Shown in pieces: positions 24,501 to 39,500 of a stretch of DNA of 64,000 nt. The translations under genes were made by a program, and so were the position numbers. Source of the DNA: Eopsaltria australis (taxonomy: Eukaryota; Chordata; Aves; Passeriformes; Petroicidae); assembly GCA_034509425.1 (NCBI GenBank), contig JAVTVJ010000001.1:10497501-10561500 (forward strand). Reading direction: 5' to 3'. How positions within the stretch are numbered: the first letter of the stretch is position 1; each line of letters starts with the position of its first letter. The notes below the pieces were generated by a model. The model saw only the letters and a program-made list of their open reading frames with translations, had not been told where the DNA came from and did no database searches.

Positions 24501-27500
24501 CTGGTTCCCCCCTCCTCCTGCGCCGCCGCCCCGCGCCCGGCGGAACGCGGCGGGAGCGGCGCTGAGCGGAGCCGCGCCCCGGCTGCGCGGGGCGGCCGCG
24601 ACTCCCCCGCCCCGCCACGCCCTGCGCCGCGCCGGGGTGGCCGCGGAGCCCGCGGCGTGTGGCGCAAGGTGAAGGGGCCGCCCGCGGCGTGTGCCGGCCC
24701 GGCAGGTGCTGCCGCTGCTGCTGCTACAGCCGGGGCGGCTTCCCTCGGAACGGCGTGCCCGAAGTCGTCCCGCGGTATGTAGCGTGCGTGATGGGCTGGG
24801 GGCTGCTGTTCGTGTGTCTGCTGCCTTCTTGACATTGGGATGAACCCTTCAGTGTCAAGCAGATGCGAGCGAAGATACTTTTTGCCAAATAGTTAAAACA
24901 TGTGAGGGCAGAAGGGAATGTAACTTGATTGCTTTAATCTGAATATTTACTGGGGCGTTGGTGTCGGAGCCAGCCAGCACAACTTGAAACGTTTTCTGCA
25001 GTGACTTTGGCACAAGGTTAGTAAGTAGTGTTTCAAAGCAGGATTTGCCTTGGACTATTTCTAGAAAATATATGAGAACCTACATTCGTAAAGCAGTTAG
25101 ATTCTAGTAGTTTTTATGCCCTGAGTTATTTTATGTGGTTGTAGGAGGAGTCGAACTTAAGGTTCTTTTCACGCTATTCTCTCTGCTAGATTTTCTGAAT
25201 GAGTTTAAAATTCATCTCTAGTGCTTGAGCTACTGTGCTGAAGCTGTGTGAAATTGATAGAAATTTATTTATTTATTTATTTAAAGAAATTAGCTTTTTC
25301 CTTTTTTCACCTTGCTTCTTTGCTAACCAGTGCTAGGTTAAGTGTGCAGATGAGTATGTTAAGTTTCACTTTTACCATCAAATTAAGAGCTCGTATTGCA
25401 TGAGTGTAGAACGGGTAGCAGTTGTAAGCTGGTTTCATTTGTAGTCTGTTTGTGGCTTTGATCTTCAGCCTTTGCAGGTGTTGTCATTCTTTCTAGTTTG
25501 TTTTTGTCTTAAAAAGGGAACTTGTTTACAATCTGGTGTAAAGCCTTAGCTGATGAGATAAGGAATTCAGGAAAAGTTTCTTCACTTTTTGCATTAAATG
25601 AGTTGTATATTTCAGCTATGAAGAATTTGTCATAACAAATTAAACTTGTCACTTCCACAGAAACTTTTTAATATCAAAATACTGTGGGTCATAGTCCTTG
25701 AACTTAGTTATCTTTACCATGGCGTAATGTGCTGTTTCTTGTATGTACATCCTGTAAATAAAAAATGTGCACACAGTTCAACTGGTAAATACCAATCCCT
25801 GGAAGTTCAGTGCACTGCCTTAGTTTATTTCAGATTTCTTGGAAATATAATTGAGTGTCTGAAGGTTAGATTTGTCTCTGTGTTCTTGTGAGTGAATGCT
25901 TGCATGCTCTTTGGCATACAAATAGTTGTCTTTAATATATTTCTGATTTGTCTTCTAGGAGACAGATATGAGCATGGCTGTTATCACTTAAACCTACTTC
26001 CTACCTTACTGTATTGTGAATGAAGGTGCCTTTAGGCTATGTCCAGATGACTCCTTAATGAGGAGTTTTATTATGTTTCTTTGTGGGGGTGCAGGTGAGG
26101 AGAGCAGTGATGAGAATCTGCAGTCAAGGGAAAAAATGCTGATAGAGGCACCCTGAGCAAATCTGCTAGAGAAGTCCTGGCACCCATCAGCAGTCCTTCT
26201 CTTCCACCTGGCAATATCATCAGCTACATTAACCTCTATAAGGTCTTGGGAGCCTCTAGTGTGTGGGAGGGAGAGATGAAGAAGGTTGAGGGAAATCAAA
26301 ATCAGAGAAGCTAAGAAGGAGGTTAGTGATTAGATTCCTGAGTTAGGTCTAGTAAGGGGATAATTTTTTTTTATTTATTTATTTCTCTGATTTTTTTCTC
26401 TTTGTGCTTAGGAACAAGTGACAGCCCTATTTTTTAATTTATATTTTTATTCCTTTCAATCACTGGAGGACAGAGGAATTAGCATTGTCCATTCTGTTCA
26501 GCTCCTGCTGAAAGTAGTGGAGATCAAGGGAAAACCTCAGTGTGTCAAGGCCTGTACGCAATGCCCTGAACAGCTGGAATGCTGTTCAGGTTGTACACTT
26601 GTGGAAAGGAGGAAAACAGTTTTCAGGTGATTGATGATTGGACGGAACACAGCAAGAGCTGTTTGATGTTGACAGAATCAAGGTGTACCTGCATCAAGGA
26701 AACCTTTATTGGCTCAGGGTCAGTAACTGACGTGGTCCTGTTTCTTCCCTTCTCCTCCAAACGGGTGGAAATGTACTAGAAATACCTAGTGCAGCTTGAA
26801 TCTTGTTTGAAAGTGACAAATTCACTGGAAGGTTCTCTATGCTTAAATGGGCTCCCTAATAAAGATTGGTATTTTTCCCTTATGCAGAGGAACACAGGAT
26901 ATAAAGTGGTGTGGAATGTTGTTTAGGCATGGTGTATAAGAGAACAAAGCTGCCGACAGGAAAGGCATTTAGAAGGTTGTTTCTCCTGCTAGAATGTCGA
27001 CAGTTCTACTTGTGCCTTGATGATTCTTGCTGTATTAATTTTTCAGTGCTGTATATGCATGTGTCCTTCATCTGGGTTAAAGCTCTACAATGAAAATATT
27101 AAACTTGGAGTAACTTAATAGTGAGATGTTTGTACATGACATAGGGCTCTTCCTCTGAAAGCATTTTTTTTTTCCACCAGTGTACTTCAGCTTTGCAGGT
27201 ATAAAGCTGACTACAGATCTGTGAAGACAATGTCCTTACCAGTAGAGGAAGGAGTTTAGCAGTCCAAAGTATCTCAGAGGTAGGGCAGTTGAAGAACATC
27301 ACTTCTTTTTTCTGAGATTTCCCTAGAGCAGCCAAGATTCCATAGGTCACCAGAGTGGGAAGTGAAACTAAGCAGCAGGCCAAACAGAAGCTTTTAAAAA
27401 TAAGAAATACTGAATCTCCATTCAGGGGACAGATAAGTAAATATTACTGCTGTTCTTTTATGAAAGGGTATTATGTGTGTTGACAGAGTGCTTTTTTTGA

Positions 27501-30500
27501 AGCACTTGATACGTTTTGAAGCAGTTGATAAGATCCTTGGTCAAGTGCTGTACTGGAAAGGCTTCTGGGTGAAAGATGGTTCTGGCTCACAGAAGGATGC
27601 TCAGATGTTACTATAGGGTAAAAGGCAAGTGCTTCTGGTCTCTCTAGTATAGCAGGGTCCCAACTCTGGAGATTTTTTTGGGGGATTTTCAGTTTTTTAT
27701 TTGTTTGGTTTCTTCAAGATTGCTGATAGAACATATCACCAGCTACAAGGAAAGAGGTTAACTTTGAAGTGCACAAAGTGACATAGGGACTTCTAGCGAC
27801 AGGGAAACTCCTGCTGACGTGTAACTCAGAGAGCCTGCATGGAGCTGGTCAGACAGCTTGTCTGGAGGCATTCCCTGCTCCTCACTGTGCAGCCCAACTG
27901 GAGGCCCACTGCTAACCTGTTCCTACACTTTCCACAGTGGGTTAATGCTTACTCAAAGTTTGGCTTGTAGATGTGTGTTTTGTTGGTGGTTGTTGTTAAG
28001 CAGCCTTGTGTAAACTAACTTGGAATCCATTCATGGGCCTCTGGGGAAACACAGTGTAAAAACATACTGGTTTGAAATGAGGCTCCTCCTTAATGTGCTT
28101 CTGCAGCTCCTGCTCTGAGGTTTACTTCTAAGGTCTTGTCTACCACTTGTTTGAGTACTTAATTTTTAATGCAGAAACATCGAGAAAATAGTCTTTGCTG
28201 AGGCTGCAGAGGGAAAAAACCAAGCAGCAATCAAGTTTAATGGAATAGTACTTGATAGAGTAAGTTTCTCAAATATGAGCTAGGAATTTTGTTTTCTACG
28301 AATGTATTTGCGAAATTATGCTCTTGTCTCCAAGCTGATGGAGACAAACAGAAAAAGAAATGTATAATGTGGATCTTTGCTCTAAGTGTTTTCACTGCTT
28401 AGTGCTGTGAGAATATTGTTTGTTTTCCTCTCATGCTTGGAAAACAAACTAGAGTGAGAAAGGTGCACACTTTTATTCTTCTGATGTCATTGTGAAGTCA
28501 TCATGGCATGTAAAACTGATCAACTTGTTTTCTGTGTTCTGACTTACTTTGTACCCGATGTGTTTTGGAAGAATGGTTGAACAGCAGAGTTCTAAAACTT
28601 GTTTTCTCCCAGCCAACCAGTGTATTGTCAGCTAAAGACTGGTACCACTTCAGGAGAAGACTGAAGCAGCAAAAAACCAGGATATAAGGCTGAGCCTCTA
28701 TGTATAGTACCATACCTGTTAACTTTGTTTACTGGGATTTTGCATGCAAGTGTGTGAGATAATTGACTGCAGTCACAGTCTGGCTGAGTGGTCTGGTTTT
28801 GTGTCTCAGCTGCATAAAGCATCAGAACACCAAACTGGATAACTGTGGTCACACACATTTACTAATTCTCTGGAGGTGTATTGTTCTTCTTGACCTCTCT
28901 TTCTTGAAACTTAATTTATAAAAAATTAATATATAAGAAAATAAGGCCTTTTGTTATGTGTAAGTCTGATAGAAGCTATTTTATTAGAGTAATAATTTTA
29001 AAAATTAATTTCCACACACATGAAAAATAAATTTCATGTAGCCTATCCAGTACTGGACATTAACACATGCTTTTGAGGGAGACCAAGTACTTGACTCTTT
29101 ATTATTCATGTGTTTTGTGTGAAGCTGTTTTAAAAGCAGTTTCTGTGTGGTGTAAGTAACTTAAAGCTTTTTGTCACTAAACAGTTGTTCAATCATCTTA
29201 AATTTGTCATGTGGTGGGATTTTAGTATACTTAAGTTTTATTTGCTTACTTAAACATCAGTAATACCAGATCTGTTGCCTTATGGGCTAGTAAGCTGTCC
29301 ATGTGTAACCTTTCCTTGAATAAAGGAGATTGACTGAGTCTAAACTTACTTTTCTGCTGTTCTTTCTGGTTTTTTTAGTTGGCTTATTTTAGTCACTTCT
29401 GGTTCAGTGAAATACAGGGGTCTTCTAGCTATGACAGAAAAAAATGGGTGAGTTCCCATTTAGACAGTATTAGTGCATATGGAAGGATGTATTGTCCATT
29501 GTGTTTTTTTGTTTTTAACCTAAACTTCTCTAGGTCACAGTCATAGTATTTCTACCAGAACTGCTTTTTGGACTTTTTTTTAAATTCTGACTCATTAGAG
29601 CTGATACTATTTTTATAATCAAGGTAAGCAGTTGTGGAATTTGACCTCTTATCTGATTTTTTAATCTTGTGACCAAATGTGTACTTGTTGGCCTCCCTCT
29701 CCCCACCCCCCCAGACAGCCAGTGACTTTACAAGCTTTATTTGTTTTAATATTAGTATTCAGAAGTGTGTTATCTCTGCTTGCTCTGCTGTCCAGTGATG
29801 AAATGCCCTAGTATAATGCTAGCTGCTGAGTCATTGAGGATATCACTAGAATTGGTAAATGGGCTGTGTTTAGAAAGTATTACACCCTGAGAGTAAATCA
29901 CCAGTGTTGTAGTTTTCCTTGAAGGTACATGCCATGCCCATTTATAAAGGAATATTAAAAAACTCTTTCTCTATATTGCATGTATTGTTCTTAACATCAC
30001 TCCCCTTGTAATGCAGCAACTGTACACTTTAATAATAAATGCGTGTGGTGTTATGTGCAAATGGGAAATACAGGCCTATGCTATCCTATTAGGATGGTTG
30101 ATTAGCACACACAAAACAAATTATGCTCCATTTATAGTGAACTGAATGTTGCTGCAAAGAAATGGTAAGGTAGAGCTCCTCTTACAGAGTGTATCCATTT
30201 ATTGTGAACATCGTGATGAGTCTAGTATAAAAAGGATACCCATCTTTCTCAGCATAGCCCTCATCTGAATATCTTGTCTTTGGGAGTGACACCTGTGATG
30301 TGCTTACTTTGCTTGCATAGCTTCGTATTAAGCCATTTGTAAGGTAAATGTGGACTCAGTGTTTTTTAATAGGAATGTTTTCCCTCCTGTCATGCTGGTC
30401 AAGGCTACATTATTAATGTTAAAATGTGGACATCAATGCAATAACTCTTGGATCCATAGGTATGCTAGGAGATTTTGAGAATGGCTTTAGAGCATGCCTC

Positions 30501-33500
30501 TCATTTGAAGGAGGTCTGCAGTGTACATTCATAATGTAGGGGTACTTTTTAATGTAGAAGTAGATTGTAAACTTTTTCATCTGCTTCAGGGAGTTTTGTA
30601 TTGCCAAAGCTGCACTGCTTCCACAACAAAACCTTGCTAAAATATGTTTGACCTTTGAAGAGAAATACAGCTTCTTGTTAATCTTGAAATACAATAGTGT
30701 CACTATTGCACATTGCTTTTATTTTGAGTCAAGAACTATGGTGGGAGAAAGGGTAGAAAGAACAAAACTGCTCTTATCTTGTCTAGAAAAAGTCAGTAAT
30801 TGATCAGAGCATCAGCCTCCAAGCCTTGTGCAGGTCTACAGTAGCAGAAAAGCATCTGCAGGAACTTGGTGGGTTTGACCTTACAGACATAAACTAATGG
30901 GACACCCATAAACAAGCCTTTTATCATTGTGGTGGGGAATAATCTTGAGTTGTCAAGGTAATAGTATACCTCCTCTAGGTAATGTGGTAATCCATGTGTG
31001 TCAGTAGTTTATACCTTTCTGGAAATGCCAAGAATATTATTAATTGTGGATGTATCCTGTGCTATGCATCCAAATTGGATTGTGTGTTTTTCCAGTGAAA
31101 CACCTTGCTGCAAGGTCAGACAAATCAAATTGAGGTTAAAATGAGCTGGCTGAGCCTTTCAGACAGCTTGAAACCTTAGACAGCAGGCATCTGTGCCTGT
31201 GGATAGCAGAAATGTAGTTTTGTCTGACCTGTATCTCCTCCACCTCTGAAGTGACATTTTGGGCTAAGGCCTGAACCCTAATTTCACAGAAGAACAAAAT
31301 GGAAATGGCTGAGGTTAGAAGGGACCTCTGGAGGTCCTCTGGTCCATCCCCCCTGCTCAGTCAAGGCCACCTGGAGCTAGTTGCTCAGGACCATGTCCAG
31401 ATGGCTTTTGAGTACCTCCAACCTCTACAACCTCTGTGGGCAGCCTGTGTCAGTGCTCTGTCACCACCACAGTGAAAAAATGTTTCTTGACAATCAGAGG
31501 GAATTTCCTTCCTTTCAGCTTGTGCCCATTCCTTCCTGTCCTGCCACTGGGAAATACTGAGAAGAGCCTGGCTCCAGTTGTCTTTGCACCTTCCCTTCAG
31601 GTATTTATATAGATGAGATTTGCCCTGAGCCCTCTCTTCTCTAGTTTGAACAATCCTTAGGTGTACAAAAAATACTTCAGGGGCAGTCCTGTACAGTAGT
31701 GTTGTACCACGTGTCGGAGATCAGCGGATAATATATGTCGTTGTCTTTGTGCACACATGCAATTTATTAAATCTAAAATATGTGTCATTCTAGGCTGTCA
31801 GATTCTATTTCAGCTTGGGGTGGGGAGAATTTAGAATTTTCATCAAATCTGCAAGTTCTCTTCCAGCAGCCAGTGAGTTTTATTGGAGAAGTTTGTAAAA
31901 GAGCTTCTCAGAAGTTTAATCTGGGGTCTCTTCTTCCTCTGAACTGTAGATGCAGCTGGATTGTATATAGGGGAGTAGTAAATAGAAGACTCAAGAGTAA
32001 ATAGCTTTGCTGCAGTGTTCTTGAAAAAATTTTTATAAACACAAACACAAGAACAATAGAAAGTCCCTATCACATAAGGGCAAAGGTATTTGAGATCATT
32101 CATAAGGAAAAAAGATCTGTTCCACTAAATGAGAATATTGGGATTATGTACTTCTGCACTGAATTTCCGTAACCCAGAGCATATTTGTCTGTCTCCCCTA
32201 ACTGCTGGACAAATTTCTGCATGACATACTTTAATTTCAGAAAATGTCTTATCAACCTACCCAGGGCCTGGCTGAAGTCTGCTGGCTGTTGCCTGCTTAC
32301 AAGGCTAAAAACAGTCTCAGAGGAAAATCATCCTAAAGAAGGGGCAATCTTCTTAATGCTCCAAGTCCTTCTAAAATCTGAGTAGAAGTGGGATTTTTGC
32401 ATTTGTATCAGTCTTTGAAGTCTGATTCTTTAATATTGGAAATGTGGGAAGCACGTGTTCTGGGCTGTAGCAGAAACAGCAAAGAATGCTTTCCAAGGTG
32501 AATTTCATTTGGAGATCAGAACTCCAGCATTGCATTGTAAAACTCACTGTTGATTTCTGGCCTATGTAGCATTTTTCACTTCAACTTGTTTAGTGTCCAA
32601 AATGAAATAAAAACTAGCAATTGTGAGACATCTGAGCTTTTCAGAAATGCAGAGCATCTGTACAGCATGCACGTTTGTTTTGGAATTGCTTTTTAAAAAA
32701 ACCTGTCAGTTAGACTTCACAAATGATGAATAATTAACAAGATTCCCAATGCAGAGCTTGTAGAACAGACAGCCAGCTTCAGAAGTGTTAATTTTTTTTA
32801 ATAGGTAGCTGTTTTCACTCTGAGTCAACAACTGAGTCCAGCAGCACTAGTAAGCTAGTAAGAGCCAACAAAAACATGGCAAAACCATGACAGTTGCTTC
32901 AAAACAGAAAACATTACACGTGTTTGCCATAATCCAGTTGGGAAGTGTGGGGGAGAGATTACAAAGGGGTTGATCAAAGTAATCAGTGGTGTGTACGGAA
33001 GAATACTTAAGGGAAGTAGTTAGGTCAAAACTGCCTTAAGATCTATTTTCAAAACAGTCCTTAAGAATAAAAAGGAAATGTTTCCTGTATGTATTAAGAA
33101 CCCTTACATCTTAAAATCTGGACTCTCTGTGAGACTAGCAAACTTCAAAGATGTCCAGTCCCTCAAACCGAGAAGACAAAAAACTGTCCCTTTTCCCTAC
33201 CGGGTCTGAAAGCATGCAGCAATATGCTGTTCTGGTTCTGTTGGCATCACTACAATAGGTCTGCTTCAATGAGGCCTTTAGTTTGAGTAAAGTTACTTGT
33301 GGCATATGCCTCTGAGAACATACATGCTCAATCTCACTGGGGCAGCGAAATATCTTGGGGTGTGGTTTTTCTGTGATAATCTTGTAGCTCTGCAACTCAA
33401 AATGCGCTTCCCAAACATGTGCATCAATGCAGATGTCATTGAGTCCCAGCTTGTTTTGGCATTACTATTGGCAAGAGTGAATAGCAGCCATATTTAATTA

Positions 33501-36500
33501 CAGCATTACTCAGAATAGAAACAATACTTCAGAGAAAATTGCAAAATCAGAAAGCTTTTTCTTTGAACTCCTGATACTTGACTAATCAGTATTATAGTAC
33601 TGGAACACAAGTAGGGACAGAATGGGCTCTGGAGACTGGCAACTTCTGCAGCTCTCAAACCTAAGTAGACTTCATGACATTTATCAGATTACAGTTGAAT
33701 TGTTTAAGTAAAATGGGAAAAACAAATACATTTGAAAGAAAGACTTGGAATCGCCATTGAGTCTCACTTTAGAAACAAACCAGAAAAGGCTTTTTTTAAG
33801 TCTTGACTGTGCAGAAAAACTTTTAAGAAAGCAGTTTCTCTGATAGAAAAGCTTAAATCCAAGATTTTAAGCCAAAACCAGCCTTCTCATCTGCAATCAG
33901 AAATCTGTCTTTGCAGTTTGCTCATGTGCTCTAGGACAGGTTCCTGGCTGGGAACTGCGACATTCTCCACTGGTTAAAATTGCAGTGCTTCAGCAGCCTC
34001 TGAATAAACAGACTTTGACATAGCCAAATGTGGAAACAGGAGAGGGGAAGGAAGGCAGCAAGGTCCATGTTGAGGAGGAAGTGTTAGTGTCTTAGGAGGG
34101 AAAGGTGGGAGGCAAACAGTCCTTGTCCCTAGCATGTGGCTAGTTCAGAAACTGTCATTCCAGGCAGCCTTGAATGATGAATTTTTATATTCTACATGTA
34201 TGCTGGGAGAGGGGTGCTGCGTGCTCTCAGCATCTCTGGCTTTTCTCTTCAATAGCAGTTCTCTTACTGCCTGGATGTCTCCCTGAATTGACATGATCCT
34301 GCCAAAGTATGAGTTTCTTCTGTGTGGATGATAGCTTGGCTCTTGCTTCTACTACTGCTTCCACTGTGTTTAAGTTTTATGATTATACCTGGTCCTTTCC
34401 TTCGTTAACAGAATCGAATTGCATTAATAAATCAAATATAGGGAAATACTACAACTTCATGCTCAGAAGATTGAAATGTAACTGTTCCAAGCCAGCCCTG
34501 CTAAACTCCTCCTCTTGAACTTTTGATGTGAATGTTCGTAGCTGACTAACAATGAATTCTTGTGTTCATCTGGGGAATGACTGAGGCAGTCGTATGACTT
34601 GTTCTACAAAGTCTTTGCTTTCTTCTATAGACTTTGGGTTGGGATGTAAGAGAAGAGATTACCAGGACTTTAAATTGGTATGTATGGGGTTTGGTTGTGT
34701 GTTTGCAGGTCTTTCAGCCTTTGTACAAAAAGAAACTGTGATGATTGAATTGGTGATGTTTTCTGTATGTGGGTCTGAAAGAAAGCCAGCTGTTATGTTT
34801 GCCTTCCAAGTGTGTTTTCGCTTTTGAATATGACGATCTCAATAAGAAGTGGTACTCTGGTGATGTAGAGTCAGCTGGCTGGACTTTGGAGATGAAGACT
34901 GATGCTGTCTTGTGATACAGTAAATAACCCTTTGCCTATCACCAGTGAGCTCAACTTACCTCCTTGATTAAGAGATCACATCTTGTTTTGCTTTTCAGTA
35001 GTTGCAGTAGCAGTAGTTCAAGTCACTTTCACTTTCTAGCTATGCTGGGTTTAGTTCTGATAGATCTCTGCAGCTGGGTAACTGACAGGCTTATGGCATG
35101 GAGAGAGGGTAAACCTAAGCAAGAAATAATGGCTGAAGTAAAGCATGACCTATTTTGGATTAGTCCTCTGTTCCCTGGGACGAGCCAAGGCTGTGATGAA
35201 GTTAACAGGAGCTAGTTTACTCCAGCAAATGAAGAGTTAGGATGCAAGACTTTAACATATGTTTACATAGCAGACATTTGTCACAAGTCCCTTGTGCTTG
35301 ATGGTGCTTGGGAGTAGTGAGTCAGCAAGAGGTGCTTTGTAGAAGGGCCTGTGTGTAAACAGATCAGAACTCTGTGAGTTCAGTGTAAAATATTTATGTG
35401 CTTTAGGAATCTCGGGATGTGTTCATGAAATTGATTGCATCTGTTTGGGAACACTTTGTTGTTGCTTTTATGTGAGCTGTCACACTTGCAGTTTTTTGAT
35501 GTGCCATAGGAGTATTCATAAATCACTCTTTCCTTTATCTAGTGCCTCAAGTACCTGAGGCATACGTGCACAGAAACATTCTGAAACTAGAACTGTTCCT
35601 GCTTTTTGGGGGTGGAAGGTTAAGAGAAAAGTAGGATTATACATATTCATATCATATACTAATATGTGCTTAGTGGGAGTCAAGTCCCATGAGTCGAGGT
35701 AAAAATCAATCCTTTTCTAAAAAGTGTTTTCTTTCTGGGAAGCGCCCTGTATTGAAGTTCAAGTATGGTTAAAACTATGAGAACTTTTGGAGTGAGCTCT
35801 CTTTGAGAGCAACTGGTTTCAGTTTTCACTTCAGTAGCAGCTTAAGCAGCAATTTGGTACTATTCCAGAGAGCAGAAAGTCTAACAGCACTTTTCATAGA
35901 AGTCTATCCCGTAGAACTAGTGCTGCAGTAGTATGCTTTGAAGTTAGTTAGCAAAATATACAGAACTGTTCCATTTCTAAACAGATACACCTTGAGGAAA
36001 ATACTCAGTCTTTACATTTCTTCCTTTGTTCAAGGCATTAAGGCAGACCTGGCTCTTCATAAAACTTTCTAGTTCTCATTCTATATTAAACATAGAAAAA
36101 TAACAGATTTACTCAGCACTAGTTCAAACTGGATGTCACAAAGGACTGGCTTATGCAAGAAGGCAGTAGCAATAGGGACTATATTGTACTAACAGCAAAA
36201 TTGCAGCTGTATGAACTTGTTAGAATACACAAACTGCGTATATATCAAACTCTGCATCAAGGTCGTGGTTTCCACTCTTGGCCTCAGATTTTTTGGTGGG
36301 GGCTTTTGTTTGGTATAAAAATCACAGAAGAAGGGACAGAGTTCCTGCTTTGGATTCCCAGTGCTTTCTGTGATGGGTTTTCTCTAGTGTGACGTGTTAA
36401 AATGCAGTGCTTTGTAAGTATTGTGTTTCAGGATAGTATGTCCTGTTGGAGTAGCTGACCCAGGAAACTATCAGCTTCATATGAATAGATGTAGTGTGAA

Positions 36501-39500
36501 ACAAACGGTTTGCTTTACTTTATTACAGAAAACATCAGAAGATGTTCACAAAAAAATGCCAGGTCTCCTATAGCAGTGTTTTCCTAATTCCTTTGTTATG
36601 TGTTAATTTACGGCCAGGTGTTAGACTAGACACCACCTTCCTACTGAAAACTTGCACCTCATTTCTGTGCTTTGTGGCAAATGTCCCATAAGAAATTACA
36701 TTTTTGGGAGGATGAAATTTCTGTGGCAGTTGGACAAAGCCATTCGTTTTGAAAACCAAATCCTCCCTTCTGAGTCGTCAGAGACGTTGGTGAGGCGGTG
36801 TCACAGACAGCTCTCCCGTACTCAGCTTACTGCAGAACAGGGTTGGTACGCAGTGTTCTGACATTCCAGCAGAGTCTGCCTTCAGATCCCCTCGTGGTTT
36901 CTCTGTGAAGGAGGAGGTACTTCCTTTCAGCACAACTCTGAAGTCTGCATGTTTTGGGCAGTCATTCCTAACACTGAAGTTGAGTGCTTGAAAATAAAAT
37001 TCAGCTAAATCACACTGTGGTGTTGTGAAATCTGTCTTTTCTCTCTCAGTCCAGGAGAAGTAGGATCTAAGGTATGCTGTCTTTTAATTTACTGTTCTAA
37101 TGTTGAAAGCATGTAGCACTGCATATTATTGAGGTGTCTGTATTTGTTCTATGCCTTGCTCGCTAAATGTTGAGTTTAGTGTTTATTTGCAGCTGCAATA
37201 GCATGTTGCTGAGATGATCGTTTATTAGCTAGGCATAGAGTGGTGTGACCCTTTCCAGCCCCACAGAAATGCCACTGTTGTTGTGCATTAATTTAAATTA
37301 AAAGCATCCAGCACCAAACAAAGCAAGTATTTTGTGTATTGTACTAAGATGTCTTCAGGATGGACAGAGAGGCCTTGGTTACAGGGTGTGCTGATATAGT
37401 TCAAGACTTCAGCCTTTAAAAAAGAAAAAAAGGGGATAAAAAAGAGTGGTTTGGTGCTTGTTACTGCCCACCTACCTAAGGAAGACTGAGGGTACAGAAT
37501 GGAGTGAGACTGGGGTTTGTTACACACAGATAAGCTTTTTGATATTTTGGAATAGACATGTGAAGTTTCTGCCAGTAGTACACAATGAAGAAGTTAACTT
37601 TTAAACCATGCTCTTGTGCTTAACAGGATTTCAGATAACATGAAAAGGCGATAAGAGTGTCTGCAAATAGTTTGTTACTTTCCTTTAACAAAAGAAAGAG
37701 AAGTCTGATTGCTAAAATAACTCACTTCTATTATTTAAACACACAATTTGGTGTTCACAACACCAAATGTTACAGTAGCATTACAGGAATGTTATAGGAA
37801 GCTGTTGGAAGCAGATTTCCATTCAATTAAACCAAAAGTGAAACTAGTTACCAGACCGTGGATATCAAACATCTTTGGCTGAAGAAGTACGTTTTTAAAA
37901 ATGGATTGTTGCACTGACCTAGATACACTGCCAGAGAACCACCAAGACTTCAGTCTGAGATTATAGCTGTGTCTGTAGATGTAAGGATAATGATGGAGTG
38001 ATTGTTTACTTCTGTGAGACAAGGGTAGATAGTTTCTGTCAGAAGTAGTAAATCTGAAATCTGACTGTAATACCGTTCTCTTTAGAGATGGATGCAAGAC
38101 TGATCTAAAGTGTTATTATCTAGCAGTGTAAGTGCAAGCCCAGCTTTATTGACAGCTATTTGCTGTTATGCAGAAAGGCTCCTGACAAGGATAAGGTAGG
38201 AGGCCTGGCCAGTTGGGCACTGGGAACTCGACTGGGTTCACTTGAGCACTCAGTGCCACTTTCTGCATAAAGCTCAGAGGAAAGCTTATAGTGCTACTGG
38301 TGGCACTGGCATTGTGGGCATCAGTGACAGGAATCAAAAAGGTGGCAGGCATTCCATAGTTGGAAGATGAGGAGCTGAACCTGGTATGATGTGAGTTGCC
38401 ATCTGTCTCTTTCTCAGCTCAGGCACCACTGTGAAAGGTGCAGAAACCATGGCTATATTACAAGCTGTGCCTTACACAGGCTATCAGTAAAATGATTCTT
38501 CCAGTAATTCCTCATGCTCAGACTGGACTTCAGGAACTGTGTGTACACAGGTATCTGCATAATTTTGGTGTGATATTTACTACATTACATAAATATTTGT
38601 GTCAGTTCATAAAATTATTTACTATTCAGCTAATGCAACATCACAAAATCAGGTGATACTTCACTGAAAAATACTGGTCTCTCTGCATCCAGTTTAATAA
38701 ACTGACATGCTTCTCAACTTTGTTGTTTTATGCTCATCTTCCTGCTTATTACATGAATGCTACAGTTTTTGTGTTAATAATAATTTTTTAAATTAGTCTG
38801 GAAGTTCCTTCTGTAATCTTGCAGATGTTTTTGTGTTGGGACACTGAAGAAAGATGCAGTGGGAAAGAAACCTTTGCAAAAGGGATAAAACTGAAATGCC
38901 ATCTCCAAAAGTGGTGGTGGAGTAGCAAGGTAGATGAAGTAACTCACCTCAGATCCTGTTCATTGACCATGTCTTGTGAATGAGAAATAGAGCATGGCAA
39001 AATTATGCATAATGGCAATCTGCTGCTTAGATTTTGGGAAAACCTATCACTCAGTTGGTCAATTACATTGTTCAATAAACGTGTGCTTTGAAAGCAGCAC
39101 CGATATGCCTGCAGTGTTTCATGTTAAGCTGGGAAGAGAGAGTGTGATCCTGAGAAAACAAAACAACATCCTCCCTTTACATTCAATCTAAGTTTTAGGA
39201 GGTGTATCTCATCACCTTGACTTTTATTATTGACAAAATGGAGGTATCTCTTAAAGCTGCTTTGTGTTAAAAAAAAACAACCTGCTTATTTCAGGCAAGG
39301 TTCTTTCTCCTGTATTGTTGAGTACATCAAGGTTGTACCAGCTTTAATCTCTCCCAACGCTGCTTTTCTACAGGCAAAATCAATCAAATAAGGGTAGTAG
39401 TATAATTTTTAAATTTTTTTTTTCATTCTCATGTTGACACTGTGAAACTGTTTTGGTGCTTAAGGATAGGGTGTTGTTGCAGTGTTTCCTGACAACAGCC

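Larger units (their letters stand above)
24050..24790 (+). promoter_or_regulatory. OSBPL1A: CpG island, candidate ORP1S promoter
   Basis: A sharply bounded stretch of about 740 bp, very GC-rich and dense in CpG, in an otherwise AT-rich intron. Two Sp1-type GC boxes are visible (24409-24418 and 24426-24435), with no TATA box just downstream. It lies between the exons for the PH/linker part and the exons for FFAT/ORD, where the promoter of the ORD-only isoform is expected. Alternative promoter use in OSBPL1A is established in mammals; the assignment here is inference. It could instead, or also, drive an antisense non-coding transcript. Confidence 0.75.

Noticed and set aside
24032..24835. Several overlapping ORFs of 60-125 codons on both strands
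   Set aside because: They fall in the CpG island, where stop codons are rare by composition. Translations are Ala/Pro/Arg/Gly-rich with no domain.
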